Source: Lineus longissimus
Lineage: Eukaryota; Nemertea; Pilidiophora; Heteronemertea; Lineidae
NCBI RefSeq assembly: GCF_910592395.1
Contig: NC_088314.1
Coordinates: forward strand, 16,713,998-16,777,997
DNA: 64,000 nucleotides
Reading direction: 5' to 3'
Made by a program: the position numbers and the translations under genes. Under the pieces are notes generated by a model, which saw only the letters and a program-made list of their open reading frames with translations, was not told the origin of the DNA and searched no databases. Of this stretch, positions 11,701 through 26,700 are shown in pieces; position 1 is the stretch's first letter, and every line of letters begins with the position of its first letter.

Positions 11701-14700
11701 GTAATTCACAGGAACACTGACGGCTAACGGCTGATCATAAGTATAATTTATGGCAGTTACCATGTGAAGACCAAGTGCGTCTCATTTCTAATGACCAGAA
11801 TCTGGCAAGCCCATAAAGGGGGACTATAGGCAGAAGCAGGGGGGTTAAAGTGGCCATCTTCGGGTGACTAATAGGCATAGTAAGGACACTGGGTTATGTT
11901 TGATTCACCACTTGATACATATTCCTGGTACAAACTTGAAGAGTTTTGACCCACTATGAGATGGGAGAGACCCCTGGTGGTCACTTTGAGTAACTTTATC
12001 TTGCCTGCTTGGCTGCTGCTCATAGACTTCCTCTAAGGGCTCTGTGTAGGAAAAAATGTTTGGTGATGCCAGGGGTGAAGCTGGAAGTGCATACTTTGAT
12101 GAAATATGATGGTTCCGTGATGGCCTCTTTGACAATTATTTCAGAGGTATAAAAAGAAATTTGGTGATCCAGATTAGATATGTTTTAGATCAGGATAAGA
12201 TTTATCAGCCATTAACTGTGGTTGGTAAGGATGTAGAAAACTGATTGAAAGAACAAGAAGCCATTTTTTGTCATATCTAACCATAGTTGGAATGATGTAA
12301 CTATATATAACCTGTTGATATCATTGGAATTAGATTTTGAACTCTAGTACTTAACAACGCCGAAAAGTATGGCAACTAACCACAAAACCAGGTTGTACTT
12401 CTGCAGTGTCAAATAAACGCTGAGACAGAGTCATCCCAGCTCGATACAAGACCAAGTTATATTTCTGTAGTGTCAAATAAACACTGATACAGAGCCATCC
12501 CAGCTTGATACAAGACCAAGTTATATTTCTGTAGTGTCAAATAAACACTGATACAGAGCCATCCCAGCTTGATATAAGACCAAGTTATATTTCTGTAGTG
12601 TCAAATCAACACTGATACAGAGCCATCCCAGCTTGATACAAGACCAAGTTATATTTCTGTAGTGTCAAATAAACGCTGATACTGAGCCAGCCCAGCTTGA
12701 TACAAGACCAAGTTATATTTCTGTAGTGTCAAATAAACACTGATACAGAGCCATCCCAGCATGATACAAGACCGAGTTATATTTCTGTAGTGTCAAATGA
12801 ACGCTGACACAGAGCCATCCCAGCATGATACAAGACCGAGTTATATTTCTGTAGTGTCAAATGAACGCTGATACAGAGCCATCCCAGCATGATACAAGAC
12901 CGAGTTATATTTCTGTAGTGTCAAATAAACGCTGATACTGAGCCAGCCCAGCATGATACAATACCATTGACCAATATCTAACAAAGACCACCAAAACAAC
13001 TATACCTTTTCAAAGAATGAAACAGCTTTTCCATCAAAAAGCCTTGAATCACCAGGCAGTGAAAAAACCCTGATGCCCCAGCCCTCAGGTAGTGGCCTGC
13101 CTTATGCTCAAGTAATAATCATCAAATGCCACATGGATTATGCACCTCCACTTTCGTGCAATCTACCAGATTGCCCTGGAGCAAAGTAATGGCTTATACA
13201 GTAAAGGAGCTAAACTCTTTCTCCTCAAAATGATGGGGATCTGATCGCAAATAATGGACAGATCTTCAAATTCTCCTCCACATTAGTTCAGACTGGAGAG
13301 AGGCTATCAGTGTCATTGGGGGTACTCCTGTTACTGACATACACATTCCAATAGTCTGAGGGCAATCTTTGGACGACATCTAAAATATCAAGGGTAGCTT
13401 ACCCGAGTTTGTCTAGAGGGTACACACGGGTTATAAAATTCTAATGTATATACCAGTGAAGTTGGCTACAAATGGCGGCTCATAACATTTTCCCCGGATG
13501 CTCTGACAAAAATGATTCCCAGAGGTCCAAAAGACCTATGGTAGATCTTCAAACGAAAGTTGGCTCTTGGCCACTCTCCTGCCAAGGTATTGAGTAAAGA
13601 GGGCCACTCTCGTTTCACTGAGAGTAAATGGTGGAAACCTCAAAGCAAAACTAGGGAAGACAGCTGCATGGCATAGCACAAGTGGATATATATAGGCTAC
13701 TAGGTGGGCCAATCTGGTTTAGCCAAGGGTAGATGCCTAAACAAGTTGGTATCAAGTAAGGTGGACCAAGCTGGTTGGACCTCTGGCATAAACAAGAGTA
13801 GATGCAAAGACAAGTTGGCATTGAGTATATGGAGGACCACACTGGTTTGGTCAAGGGAAGGCTTCAAAGCGAAACCAGGGTAAGCTGGACCTCTGTCATA
13901 ACCTAGCATTGATGGAAGTATGAATGGAAACAGGCTGAGGCGGGCCAAGAGTAGATGGTGGAACTTTCAAAGCAGACAACATGCCATACGCAGCGAACCT
14001 ACCTGGGCCATGTATATGTGCTTCGTCTTCTGATTCACTTTCATCACTATTCTCTCCGGAGAAACAGTCACTCCTATGACTTCTGCAACTTCCAAATGAA
14101 CTACTACAACTCCCCCAACTTCCAAGACCATCATCCCGTTGACGACTTTGGAGAAAATTCAGGAAAGAATCTGCTGATGCTGACGATGTCGATGATCGTT
14201 TTGACGACAAATATTCCTCAAAATCACTCAATCTCCGCTTGAATGGACTACTCTCCAAGATATCCTCGAATTTACTACTGAATACATCCCGCTGAAAGAA
14301 ATCATCGAACCTGCTATCCATGTGACACTTGTTCCGAAAAAAATCCCGCCACCTGACATTTTTGAATTCCTCTGACCCCTCGTAATCACCGGCGTTTCCT
14401 GGCACACCAAGATTTTTCATCCTTCGCTTTTTAATGGAATCAGACAGAGCACGGATAGGAACATCATGGATTTTATCAACATATCCTGCGGATGCCCCTC
14501 TCTTGCCAACCCTTGGAATCAAAGGCGAGGTCCTTGGGCTCTGTAGTTCTGACCTTTGCCTCCTACCATCTGAATCTCTTTGAAATATTTGAGCCAAGTT
14601 TTCACCAGATATGTAGTCCTCATAGTCACCATCGCCATATTGATCAGGGACCGGATGCTTGGGATCAAATGCTTTCCAAGCTTTTCGATGCCAAACCTGA

Positions 14701-17700
14701 CGATCGGGATCAAAGTCAAAGACACCGCCGCTTGTGCGGAATCCTGGGCTACAGGTGCAAGGAGCTCCTGAGTAGCATTCCTCGTGTGGCACATCAGTCC
14801 ACACACCAGACGGCCTCGGAGAGTTTCCCAACAAACTGTAACGCTGGTTCTCCCTTTGTTCATAATTTGGGTCAAAGACGTTGGACTCTTTACGAATCCA
14901 AACTTCAGGGTCAGATGAGTCTGAATCTGAATCCCTCATGGGTAGTGATAATGTGGAGTATGGTTCGTCATGAAAAAGTGTGCCTTTCAAGTGATTGTAC
15001 AAATCGTCGACGTACTGAGCTTCCATAACGTTTTCAGTAGCAGGTTCTTTCAGTCCATCAAGGACATTGGTGTCACTTTTAGCACCTTTGTTCACACAAC
15101 CGTGTCTACCCTGACTTAAAACAGAGCCTCCTTGATCCATCTGTTCCACAGCATAGGGCTGCTCCTTCCAAAACTGTCCATCTGATTTTAGTCGTAAAGT
15201 AGGACGCAGTTTTCCATAGGCATCAGGTACACTTTCAATGTCATTACCCCTAGATTTCCGCTGGTTTTTAGGACTAAGTGGCTCATATTCATTGTCACCT
15301 CTCTGCAACTTTGGTTCAAGATAAGGACTAAGAGGCCCATAGACACCCGTCTTTTTACCAGAGTTTATATCACCCTTCAGAAGACAGATTCCACTTTGTT
15401 GTGAAAACTTCGGAAGGTCCGATTCTGTATTTTTGTAGCTGTGTCCTGGCGGTTTCGGTACTTCAGCAGAATCTGAGTCGAATGAGCTTCTCACTTGACC
15501 ATCGTCTCCATCATATGACTTTGATTTGCTATGAGATCCCACACCTTTCGAGCCCTTTTTCCCAGAATAAAGGGGCTGTCTACGATAAGAGAAAGGGCCT
15601 GTTCGTACACCAGGTTCCGAGATCTGACGATCAGCATCACCAAAGGATTTACTCCTGCCGTGTGAAGGGTTTATTTGCTGCGTCAAGTCAATGGGGAATC
15701 TGTTATCGTGGGTGGGGGAAGTCACATAAAACTTCGATTTCGTGCCAATATTTTGTGCTGTTGCATTGTTATTATTCCTGTTTAGTGCATCCTTATTCCT
15801 GCTGGCAACCTTAGCCAAACCTTGAAACATTTGTTGAAGACTCAGCGACGTTGAAGGCGAAAGCTGGATCTTATTTCCAAGAGGAAGCGGTGTCTTCCCA
15901 AAGCGTTTTGGCTCAGCCACATTGACTACTCTACTAACATTCCTGAAATCTCTTCGCACTAAGTTCCCATTTTCGGTAGAATATTCCACAGGCTTGTTTC
16001 CTTCTGTAGTTGCATGATCCACAGGTTTATAAACGGAATAATCCACTGGCCCAGACAATCCCGACGAAGAATACTCCAGTGGTCTATACACCGCAGACCC
16101 ACTTTGGTGAAACTCATCCGTGGTAGAACAGAAACCGCTATCCGGGAATTTCTCCACAGTTTGTGTCTGCTGATGTATATCTGGGGCATTCTTACTTCCA
16201 GAGATGCGCAAAAGTTTTTTCTTTCCCGTTGAAATGCTCATGGTACGTTTTCTGTGTTGATCGGTAACTCTCAATTGTAGACAAAATGCTCAGGTATTCT
16301 CTTCCATCTACCTGGCTGGGTAGAACCGTAACGCGATATCGGTGTCACTTCTTTACTGCTTTAAAACAATATATCAAGATATTCGAAGACTCGTAGCCTC
16401 GTAGACTTCTCTTGACTTCACTGTTTTGCAACTATCCTCTTGCATTCCACAACAACACTATTGATAATCCAAATTGACATCACATAACCAAGGCAGAGAA
16501 CTCTTCCTTGATGTACATTTCACTGTTTCAGGAGGTTTACTGGAATTATCTCGGCCAACATAGGCCTACCCACTTACACAAGATGACTTGCGCAAAGATT
16601 ATATCATCTACAAATGCGTAACATTTCATTAATTGTCAGCAATCTGTTTACAGGTAGCACATCAGAAATTGTTGGTGTCACCTTCTCAATCTGACATGAA
16701 GTGTGTTAAGTTGTACATCAACATACAGAAGTTCTGGTTAGCTTAGACTGACACCAATGTGTTCTAGGTTAGACAAAGATACATCAGCAAGAGCTCAGAA
16801 TTAAGGCAACTAGTAGATAACTTCTTCACACCTGAACAGGCCTTCCGCTTCAAACCGTTATTTCCACGCAGAAGAACATCATGGGTACAGTTTTGTTGCT
16901 TGCGATTGCATACACCAAAGCTAGTGATACATTGAGAATAGAATTTGAATCATCATCAGAAACGTGTGTGCAATATTCGAAGAAATATTTCCAACATGAA
17001 AGAGGAAAGAGATGCAAACATGGACCGGCTGTTGGTATAGGCCTTTACCTTCATGAAGGAGTTATCAACACATGCAGGTAGGCCTGAGTATCTGTTTCGC
17101 TTTCTGCATGTCGACTGGATTAAGTTCATTATTTGTGATTTCTTTGTAACAGGAGCTTGACTACGCCAGCGGATGGGACTTAAAATGTTTCCTGACAACC
17201 ATTTTCAAGAAAACAATATTTTTGTCTTTTGATTTTTCTGCTTTTGAAAGGAATTCACCAACCGAACCGTCGACACCAGGCTTGGTTTTTTCACCACACC
17301 ATGCATATCAGAATGGCAGATGCAGGCCTACGATATATGTGATGATTCATGTTACAGACTATGCACTGTAAGTCATTTCCCTAGGTCCCACGAAGATTCC
17401 ACTACGTTCCACTGAAACCAAACCAAGCGGAACCACTTACAATATGTAATCTGTCACATGAATCGCCACACTAATGATATTCAATTCAAAAAATACAGTA
17501 GGACCTCTCTACTGAGGACACCCTGGGACTGACAAGTACTGTCCTTAAGAGAGAGGTGTCCAGATTAGAGGTGCAATAGAATGGAAACAACCAATCGGGA
17601 CCAAAACTAGTGTCCTTAATAGAGAGGCTGTCCTTATTAGAGAGGTGTCCACTAAGGGAGGTTCCATTATACTCTGATGGATGCGTGTCATACAACACGC

Positions 17701-20700
17701 TTTTAAAGAATTCAATGAAAGTTGAGCCGTGGTAATGCAAGATTATTGCAAATAAAAGATAAGTGTTTTGGAATAGCATGCCAAAGTTTTTGCTATCGAT
17801 ACAAGTACTTGCCTGTCGATGACATATCTGTGATGCTAATACTCTCGTACTTGTCCCATGGACTGAGGCTATGTGACACTGACCCTATCATCCACTTTAT
17901 ATACATGAATGGACCATGGGTGGCTGGGGAATAACATTTATTGTTGCATCAACCGTTTCACGAAGCTAAAAGTAGGATAATTCGCTAATTTTCGATTGGC
18001 AATGGACTATTAACGCATTTGCTGCCAACATTCAATGTTTGATGCATTATTGTTGAAACCTTTCCACTTTTAAAGTTCGCATTTGAACCAACCTTCCTTT
18101 GATATTTGCAGGTTTTAGATGTTATAGAATATTAGTGGACTTTTCCTAATAATCACTGAAAATAAAGTCAGACTCAAGATAGCTCTTTTCATTGTAACCG
18201 GTATCTTGAACCTTGATCAAAGCACATTTTAAAGCATTGCCATTACTATACCAATCTCCACCAAAAAAAAATCTGAGGATTTAAGGATGTGCTGCAAACA
18301 TGCTCGGTGGAACTTGGCCTTGCTAGGGGGAACCAAGTAGGGATGTGGCTGCGAGTTGAATCTACAACCCCTAGATCATCCAGCTGATACAAGATCGCAT
18401 ATGCTGACAGTGGTGCTGGTGGATGATGGCACACTAACTCAGGAGATCACAGTGTAGATAAGTCAAAACTGGTATAAATCTATAACGAAGCGTGACGAAA
18501 GTGTATCAAGCGGAAATTGCTCAGTAATGTGCTGACATACTCGTGGCAATCGAAAATTGAAGTAATTGAATTTATGATTATTATTCATATGAACTATCCC
18601 CTTGAGGTTTCAATCATGGATAAAAATGGTTATGTGAAATTTACGGCAATTGACCCTTAAATAAAACATGCGGTACACTATTCTACACTTTTCTGCTAAT
18701 AGCCATGTCTGTCTGCCACTAGCCATGTCAGTCTGCCCTGAGCCATGTTGGTCTGCCACTAGCCATGTCAGTCTGCCCTGAGCCATGTCGGTCTGCCACT
18801 AGCCATGTTGGTCTGCCACTAGCCATGTTGGTCTGCCACTAGCCATGTCAGTCTGCCCTGAGCCATGTTGGTCTGCCACTAGCCATGTCAGTCTTCCCTG
18901 AGCCATGTCTGTCTGCCCTGAGCCATGTCTGTCTGCCCTGAGCCATGTCTGTCTGCCCTGAGCCATGTCTGTCTGCCCTGAGCCATGTCTGTCTGCCCTG
19001 AGCCATGTTGGTCTGCCACTAGCCATGTCAGTCTGCCCTGAGCCATGTCGGTCTGCCACTAGCCATGTCTGTCTGCCCTGAGCCATGTTGGTCTGCCACT
19101 AGCCATGTCAGTCTGCCCTGAGCCATGTCGGTCTGCCACTAGCCATGTCGGTCTGCCACTAGCCATGTTGGTCTGCCACTAGCCATGTTGGTCTGCCACT
19201 AGCCATGTTGGTCTGCCACTAGCCATGTCGGTCTGCCACTAGCCATGTTGGTCTGCCACTAGCCATGTTGGTCTGCCACTAGCCATGTTGGTCTGCCACT
19301 AGCCATGTTGGTCTGCCACTAGCCATGTCAGTCTTCCCTGAGCCATGTCTGTCTGCCCTGAGCCATGTCTGTCTGCCCTGAGCCATGTCTGTCTGCCCTG
19401 AGCCATGTCTGTCTGCCCTGAGCCATGTTGGTCTGCCACTAGCCATGTCAGTCTGCCCTGAGCCATGTCAGTCTGCCCTGAGCCATGTCAGTCTGCCCTG
19501 AGCCATGTCTGTCTGCCCTGAGCCATGTTGGTCTGCCACTAGCCATGTCAGTCTGCCACTAGCCATGTCAGTCTGTTACTAGCCATGTCAGTCTGCCCTG
19601 AGCCATGTCGGTCTGCCACTAGCCATGTCAGTCTGTTACTAGCCATGTCAGTCTGCCCTGAGCCATGTCAGTCTGCCCTGAGCCATGTCGGTCTGCCACT
19701 AGCCATGTCAGTCTGCCCTGAGCCATGTTGGTCTGCCACTAGCCATATCAGTCTGCCCTGAGCCATGTCAGTCTGCCCTGAGCCATGTCGGTCTGCCACT
19801 AGCCATGTCAGTCTGCCCTGAGCCATGTCGGTCTGCCACTAGCTATGTCAGTCTGCCACTAGCCATGTCAGTCTGCCCTGAGCCATGTTGGTCTGCCACT
19901 AGCCATGTCAGTCTGCCCTGAGCCATGTCGGTCTGCCACTAGCCATGTCAGTCTGCCCTGAGCCATGTTGGTCTGCCACTAGCCATGTCAGTCTGCCCTG
20001 AGCCATGTCGGTCTGCCACTAGCCATGTCAGTCTGCCACTAGCCATGTCAGTCTGCCCTGAGCCATGTCGGTCTGCCACTAGCCATGTCAGTCTGTTACT
20101 AGCCATGTCAGTCTGCCCTGAGCCATGTCAGTCTGCCCTGAGCCATGTCGGTCTGCCACTAGCCATGTCAGTCTGCCCTGAGCCATGTTGGTCTGCCACT
20201 AGCCATATCAGTCTGCCCTGAGCCATGTCAGTCTGCCCTGAGCCATGTCGGTCTGCCACTAGCCATGTCAGTCTGCCCTGAGCCATGTCGGTCTGCCACT
20301 AGCTATGTCAGTCTGCCACTAGCCATGTCAGTCTGCCCTGAGCCATGTTGGTCTGCCACTAGCCATGTCAGTCTGCCCTGAGCCATGTCGGTCTGCCACT
20401 AGCCATGTCAGTCTGCCCTGAGCCATGTCAGTCTGCCCTGAGCCATGTCGGTCTGCCACTAGCCATGTCAGTCTGCCCTGAGCCATGTCGGTCTGCCACT
20501 AGCCATGTCAGTCTGCCACTAGCCATGTCAGTCTGCCCTGAGCCATGTTGGTCTGCCACTAGCCATGTCAGTCTGCCCTGAGCCATGTTGGTCTGCCACT
20601 AGCCATGTTGGTCTGCCACTAGCCATGTCAGTCTGCCACTAGCCATGTTGGTCTGCCACTAGCCATGTTGGTCTGCCACTAGCCATGTCGGTCTGCCACT

Positions 20701-23700
20701 AGCCATGTCAGTCTGCCCTGAGCCATGTCAGTCTGCCACTAGCCATGTCAGTCTGCCACTAGCCATGTCAGTCTGCCCTGAGCCATGTCGGTCTGCCACT
20801 AGCCATGTCAGTCTGCCACTAGCCATGTCAGTCTGCCCTGAGCCATGTCGGTCTGCCACTAGCCATGTCAGTCTGCCCTGAGCCATGTCAGTCTGCCCTG
20901 AGCCATGTCGGTCTGCCACTAGCCATGTCAGTCTGCCCTGAGCCATGTCGGTCTGCCACTAGCCATGTCAGTCTGCCACTAGCCATGTCAGTCTGCCCTG
21001 AGCCATGTTGGTCTGCCCTGAGCCATGTCAGTCTGCCACTAGCCATGTCAGTCTGCCCTGAGCCATGTCAGTCTGCCCTGAGCCATGTCGGTCTGCCACT
21101 AGCCATGTCAGTCTGCCACTAGCCATGTCAGTCTGCCCTGAGCCATGTCGGTCTGCCACTAGCCATGTCAGTCTGCCACTAGCCATGTCAGTCTGCCCTG
21201 AGCCATGTTGGTCTGCCACTAGCCATGTCAGTCTGCCCTGAGCCATGTCAGTCTGTCACTAGCCATGCCAATCTGCAACAAGCCAGGCCAGTCTGCCACT
21301 AGCCATGTCAGTTTGTCACTAGCCATGTCAGTTTGTCACTAGCCATGTCAGTTTGCCACTAGCCATGCCACATTGTCACTAGACAGGCCAGTCTGCCACT
21401 AGCCATGTCAGTTTCTCACTAGCCATGTCAGTCTGCCACTAGCCATGTCAGTTTGTCACCAGCCATGTCAGTCTGTCACCAGCCATGTCAGTCTGTCACT
21501 AGCTATGTCAGTCTGTCACTAGCCATGTCAGTCTGCCACTAGCCATGTCAGTCTGCCACTAGCCATGTCAGTCTGTCACTAGCTATGTCAGTCTGTCACT
21601 AGCCATGTCAGTTTGTCACTAGCCAGGCCAGTCTGCCACTAGCCATGTCAGTCTGCCACTAGCCATGTCAGTCTGTCACTAGCTATGTCAGTCTGTCACT
21701 AGCTATGTCAGTTTGTCACTAGCCATGTCAGTTTGTCACAGCCAAGCCAGTCAGCCACTCTAGTCATACCAATCTGCCACTAGCCATGCCAGTCTGCCAC
21801 TAGCCATGTCAGTCTGCCCTGAGCCATGTCAGTTTGTCACTGGCCTTGCAGGTCTGCCACAGGCCATGTCAGTTTATGACTAGCCAAGCCAGTCAGCCAC
21901 TCTAGTCATGCCAATCTGCCACTAGCCATGCCAGTCAACTACCAGCTATATCAGTCTACCATTGGCCACGTCAGTTTGTTACTATCCAAGCCAGTTTGTC
22001 ACTGGTCATGCCAGTTTTTCACTAGCCACCCCAGTTTGTCAATAGCCACGCCAGTTTCTTACTAGCCTCGCCAGTCTGTCACTAGGCATGCCAGCTTGCC
22101 ATACCAGCCATGTCGGGTTGTCACCAGCCATGTCAGTCTGCATTAGTCATGTCAGTTCATTGTAACTTGCCATATCAGTTTGTCACTTGCAGTCGGTTAT
22201 TAGCCATGTCAGTCTGTCATTAGTTGTGTTAGACTGTCACCAATCATGTCTGACATTATGGTAGTCAAGCCTCGTATTTACTGAAGTATTCATCATCCAT
22301 AAATCCAGCCGAAAGTCACAAGCAAATGGGACACAGTTCGGGGCTTACCGTTCATATTGCACTCCAAAAGCACATAAACGCACAGCGGTAGAGCCGTGTT
22401 GTAAGAGTCTCGAAATACTCTTCAAACATATATTGCTCTCACTATATTATGTTTGCTTTCGCAAACAAGAGGCAGTTCAAACGACTTTTTTCAAATACTG
22501 TAGAAGTTTCAACAGGTGATATCAAGAACATATTTAAACGACTAAGAAAGCTGAAGTAATACTGAAGCACCTTATCTAGCACTAGGTTCAAGATTCTGAC
22601 ACTAGGGGGCTTTTACAAGATTAATCAGCTCCCATTGTTATCACTCCTATTGGCTGGTTGTTGATTGATTACTGTCACAAACACATGCTCTAAAAAATTC
22701 AACTAATTTATTAGCTTAACAGTTTATTGATAGTGCTTAAAGCTAATATGGAAATGGTATTTTGATGAGGTTCTAAAACCTCTCTTAAGACATACATGCA
22801 CCCAATATTGAGCCATTATTGTGCATAGTTGTCACCTAGACTTCCAACTGGACCCCCGGCATCTGGCTGCAGTCCCTCTACAACTCATCTATCAATCTCC
22901 TTGAGGCAGGAGTACTGCACCAGTGACACCTATGAGATTTCTTACCAACTAAATGATAAACTCTCAGATGGCAGTTAGTAATGGTTCTCTTTTCTTCTGG
23001 CAGATGGCACCACATCAAACCAAAGCTTGACAACAACCCTCATTGTTATTTTGAGCAGGGGTAGATTTAAAGAGGCCTGGGTTGGGTGGGTGGATGGATG
23101 GAGGGGAGGGATGGTGGTTCTCCCGCCAGCTGGATGGACCTCTCTTGGGGGACGGAAGTTCTGCCAACATTGGAAGCAAGCTCTATCGCTAGTTCTCATG
23201 CCACAACAGGATAACAGGTGGCTTAAGTCACAAACATGCTTTATCTGCAGCAAGCACTGAGTCATGCCAGAAAGAACATGAAACACTGGTGTTGTAGCCT
23301 ACCATAACCAAGTTTTATTACAGTGCAGTATTTAGGAAGCATGCTGTATGATTTGCTATGTAGAAAGCACCCAACAAGCTAGTTGCTACAATCATCGCAT
23401 CTGATAAAATCTCTTGTGTGCAGTGGTCATCGCAACTGGCTCTTTCCATTAATATTTTCACATTTTTTTGAGGGACAGCCACCAGCCTCTCCATCATTTC
23501 CAAGGTCGTACCAATGACACTGTCTTGTTGGGGCTAAGCCCCTTTCAACATTTCTGAAACCACTACTGAAAATCTTACATGTATCTTCTAACCCAGAAAT
23601 AAGAAACTTTTCGAAAGCAACGTTTGGATAAAAGATAAAATAACTATCCAAAATAAAAATATATTTGATTTGCAATTAAGAACTAAAGGTGCAAATTATA

Positions 23701-26700
23701 CAAAGTCCGTCTAGCTATATTGCTGGAATGAACATAGGAATATTTCTCAGAACAACTGACCATAAAAGGACGTTTCCTGGAAGAATACGTCATATTCGTC
23801 ATATTCCTCTGGACTTGACGGTGCTGCACAAATACGTAATAGGGAGGAGAGAAATGATGGAAGACAATTAATGTTCGGCAGGGATAGAAGGGAACATTAA
23901 TGAAAAGATTTTAAATGAATAGAAGAGGATTCGAGTGTCCAAAACTGGATATGAATAGTAGAGTCCTGGTGCTGAAATCCAGATATGAATAGAAGAGGCT
24001 TTAGGTGCTAAAAACCATAAAAAGAAGTGGCTTCGCGAGGAGGTAAAATTTGACGCTTTTTGTAAACATTTAGGACTGCAAAATAAAGGGGTTTGTAGCA
24101 CAGTAAAACCTCTCTTTATTCTCGGGACTGACAAGTGCTGTTCTTAATGAAGAGGTGTCCTTATCAGAGAGGTCATATTCAATGGAAACAACAAACAATG
24201 GACCAAAACTAGTGTCCTTAATAGAGAGGGTGTCCTTATTAGTGAGGATGTCCTTATTAGAGAGGGTGTCCCCTAAGGGAGGTTCCACTGTATGTTGGTT
24301 CTCTGTCTGATTGAACAGACAATCAATAGTGATCTTAATTTTTCACGTTGTAGTGGGCTTGAGGAATGCCATTCACAGCTCCATTGTGTTGCCGGGAGAT
24401 AATTGATTAGTTTTCTATAGCGATATCAATCCAGCGATAAAAGGATTCTAGTTCTCTTGGCCATTTTGAGAATATATGTGGTAACTATAGCAATAGTGTC
24501 GCAATAAATGCCAGACATGGAACGTCTCATTGATGAGCAAATACACTTTTTTTTGCCATCCTATGCCAAGAATTGCTCTATTTGGACAGCTTCGAGTGCA
24601 ATGCAAGTTTCAGTCAGAATAGAGATTCTGCAAACAATGACGAAGTATTTGCATGTTAAAGAACTATAGCCTCCAAATTTTCGATGTCAACTGTCCATCT
24701 TGATCATGGATTGACCTAGTCTCGTTCTGGGAATGAGGCTAGGTCCGAGGCTCGAGTTCGTCGGGGCCCCACGCGTCCTTGCGGAGCAGCGGTAAGTAGG
24801 CCTTGGGAAGACCAAGATGGACAGTTGACATCGAAAATGTGTAGGTTAGTCCTTTAACAATCAAATACTTTGTCATTATTTGAAGAATCTCTATTCTGAC
24901 AGGATTACTACATGACAGATGAATCTCTTCAACAATTCAGTTTCAGTTTTATTGAGTTTTGTAACAGGTCCAGGGCGGGCTGTCATTTGAAAGATTGTGT
25001 CACAAATGAGCAGCGGAAATGATATTGTACTATGTGTTTTCAATAATAACATAACATACATATTGTTAATTAGTCAATTGTCCTTAATGGATCAGAGTGC
25101 GACATTTATCAGGATGCGTTGACATCAGCTGATGGACGTACTGCAAACAAAAATGCTGAGGTCATGCAGTAGTAATGAACACTGTTGGCTACCACCCAAT
25201 AGGGCCCGGGTTCAATCCCGGGAAGAAACAAACATTTGTTTTCTGGATGAATTGTGTGGAACTGAAATTCCAGGCTGCTCGCGGTCCTTCGAATATGACT
25301 TAAAACCCAGTCCTTTTACCTGGTGTCTATGCCCAAGCAAGAAAGATACCCCACCAAGTGGGAAACATGAGTAGATTGATAGACCCCCTCCTTGGCCAAA
25401 AGGCCCTGAGCATAATGATCAATAATGATCAATATTCTACCACCACATCCCAAGTATCAACCAGAACTACAGTAGAACCTCTCTATTAAAGACACCCTCG
25501 GGACTGACAAGCGCTGTCCTTAATAGAGAGGTGTCCTGATTAGAGAGGTCAAATTGAATAGAAACAACCAATTTGGGACGAAAACTAGTGTCCTTAATAG
25601 AGAGGTTGTCCTTAATAGAGAGGTGTCTGCTAATAGAGGTTCTACTGTGTGATAACACTGCACAAAATAAATCAACAGTCTCTATGCAGGACATCAATGC
25701 CGTTTTTGAAGCCTTTGGCCGCAGGTGATGTGCATAGTACACGTCATTTTACGTACACATAAAAACTTATAATTGAGACAAAAAGATATCTGTCGTAAGC
25801 TGAAGGACATATTGGGCAATTTTCAGACCTAAAAAATCCATAAAATGTCTCATCCTTCAAACCTGCTGTGGTAATATGAAGCGATAGACCCACATATGTA
25901 GTTACTGCCAATTATACTTGCTTTATATATACGTCACTGCGGTGACTGCCTCATGCAAGTGAGATTCCTTCTCAGTAGAAATAGCTGAAGGACATGAAGA
26001 ACATATTTCGGGTAGTTTTCTTAAAATCCATAAAATGTCTCCTTCTTCAACGTGATGTGGTATCATGTAGTGATAGACCCACATTATACGCAGAACAGTA
26101 GAACCTCTCTATTAGGGACACCCTCAGGACTGACAGGCGCCGTCCTAAAAAGAGAGGTGTCCTGCTTAGAGAGGTCAAATTGAAAGGCAATAAGCACGTT
26201 GGGACCATAACTAGAGTCCTTAAGGGTGTCCTCAATACGGAGGTGTCCACTAAGGGAGGTTCCACTGTACCAGAAAATCATATACAGTAGAACCTCTCTA
26301 TTAAGGACACTCTCGGGACTGACAAGTGCGTCCTTGATAGAGAGGTGTCCTGATTAGAGAGGTAAAATTGATTGGAAACAACTAATTTGGACCAAAACTA
26401 GTGTCCTTAATAGAGAGGGTGCCATAATAGAGAGGTGTCCGCTAAGGGAAGTTCCACTGTAACTTCAAATCATACAGTTTATTACATTACTGAGCAGACT
26501 ACATGTACCTCATGCAAGTGAGATTCCGACTCAGTAAGTGATAATGGCCTCCATTAACCACATTTGCTCACGGCAGGGCAAGCCCCCTGAGACCTGAAGC
26601 ACTTCTTGCAAGGAGTTAAGCCGAATTAACGTCTGCGGTGAGGCAAAAAATTACAATTACTGCAAACCTTCACCACACCACTCTGGATAATTGGCCTTGT

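Noticed and set aside
12385-12975. Regular direct repeats resembling a CRISPR array
   Set aside because: The 64-bp units are continuous with no unique spacers, and the DNA is animal.
14492-15028. 178-residue plus-strand frame opposite the large disordered exon
   Set aside because: A shadow of the longer minus-strand coding frame, with no splice or start support of its own.
18799-21246. Long open frames with 20-residue periodic proteins on both strands
   Set aside because: They come from a 20-bp satellite whose three-unit period keeps a frame open; no start context, splice sites or non-repeat protein.
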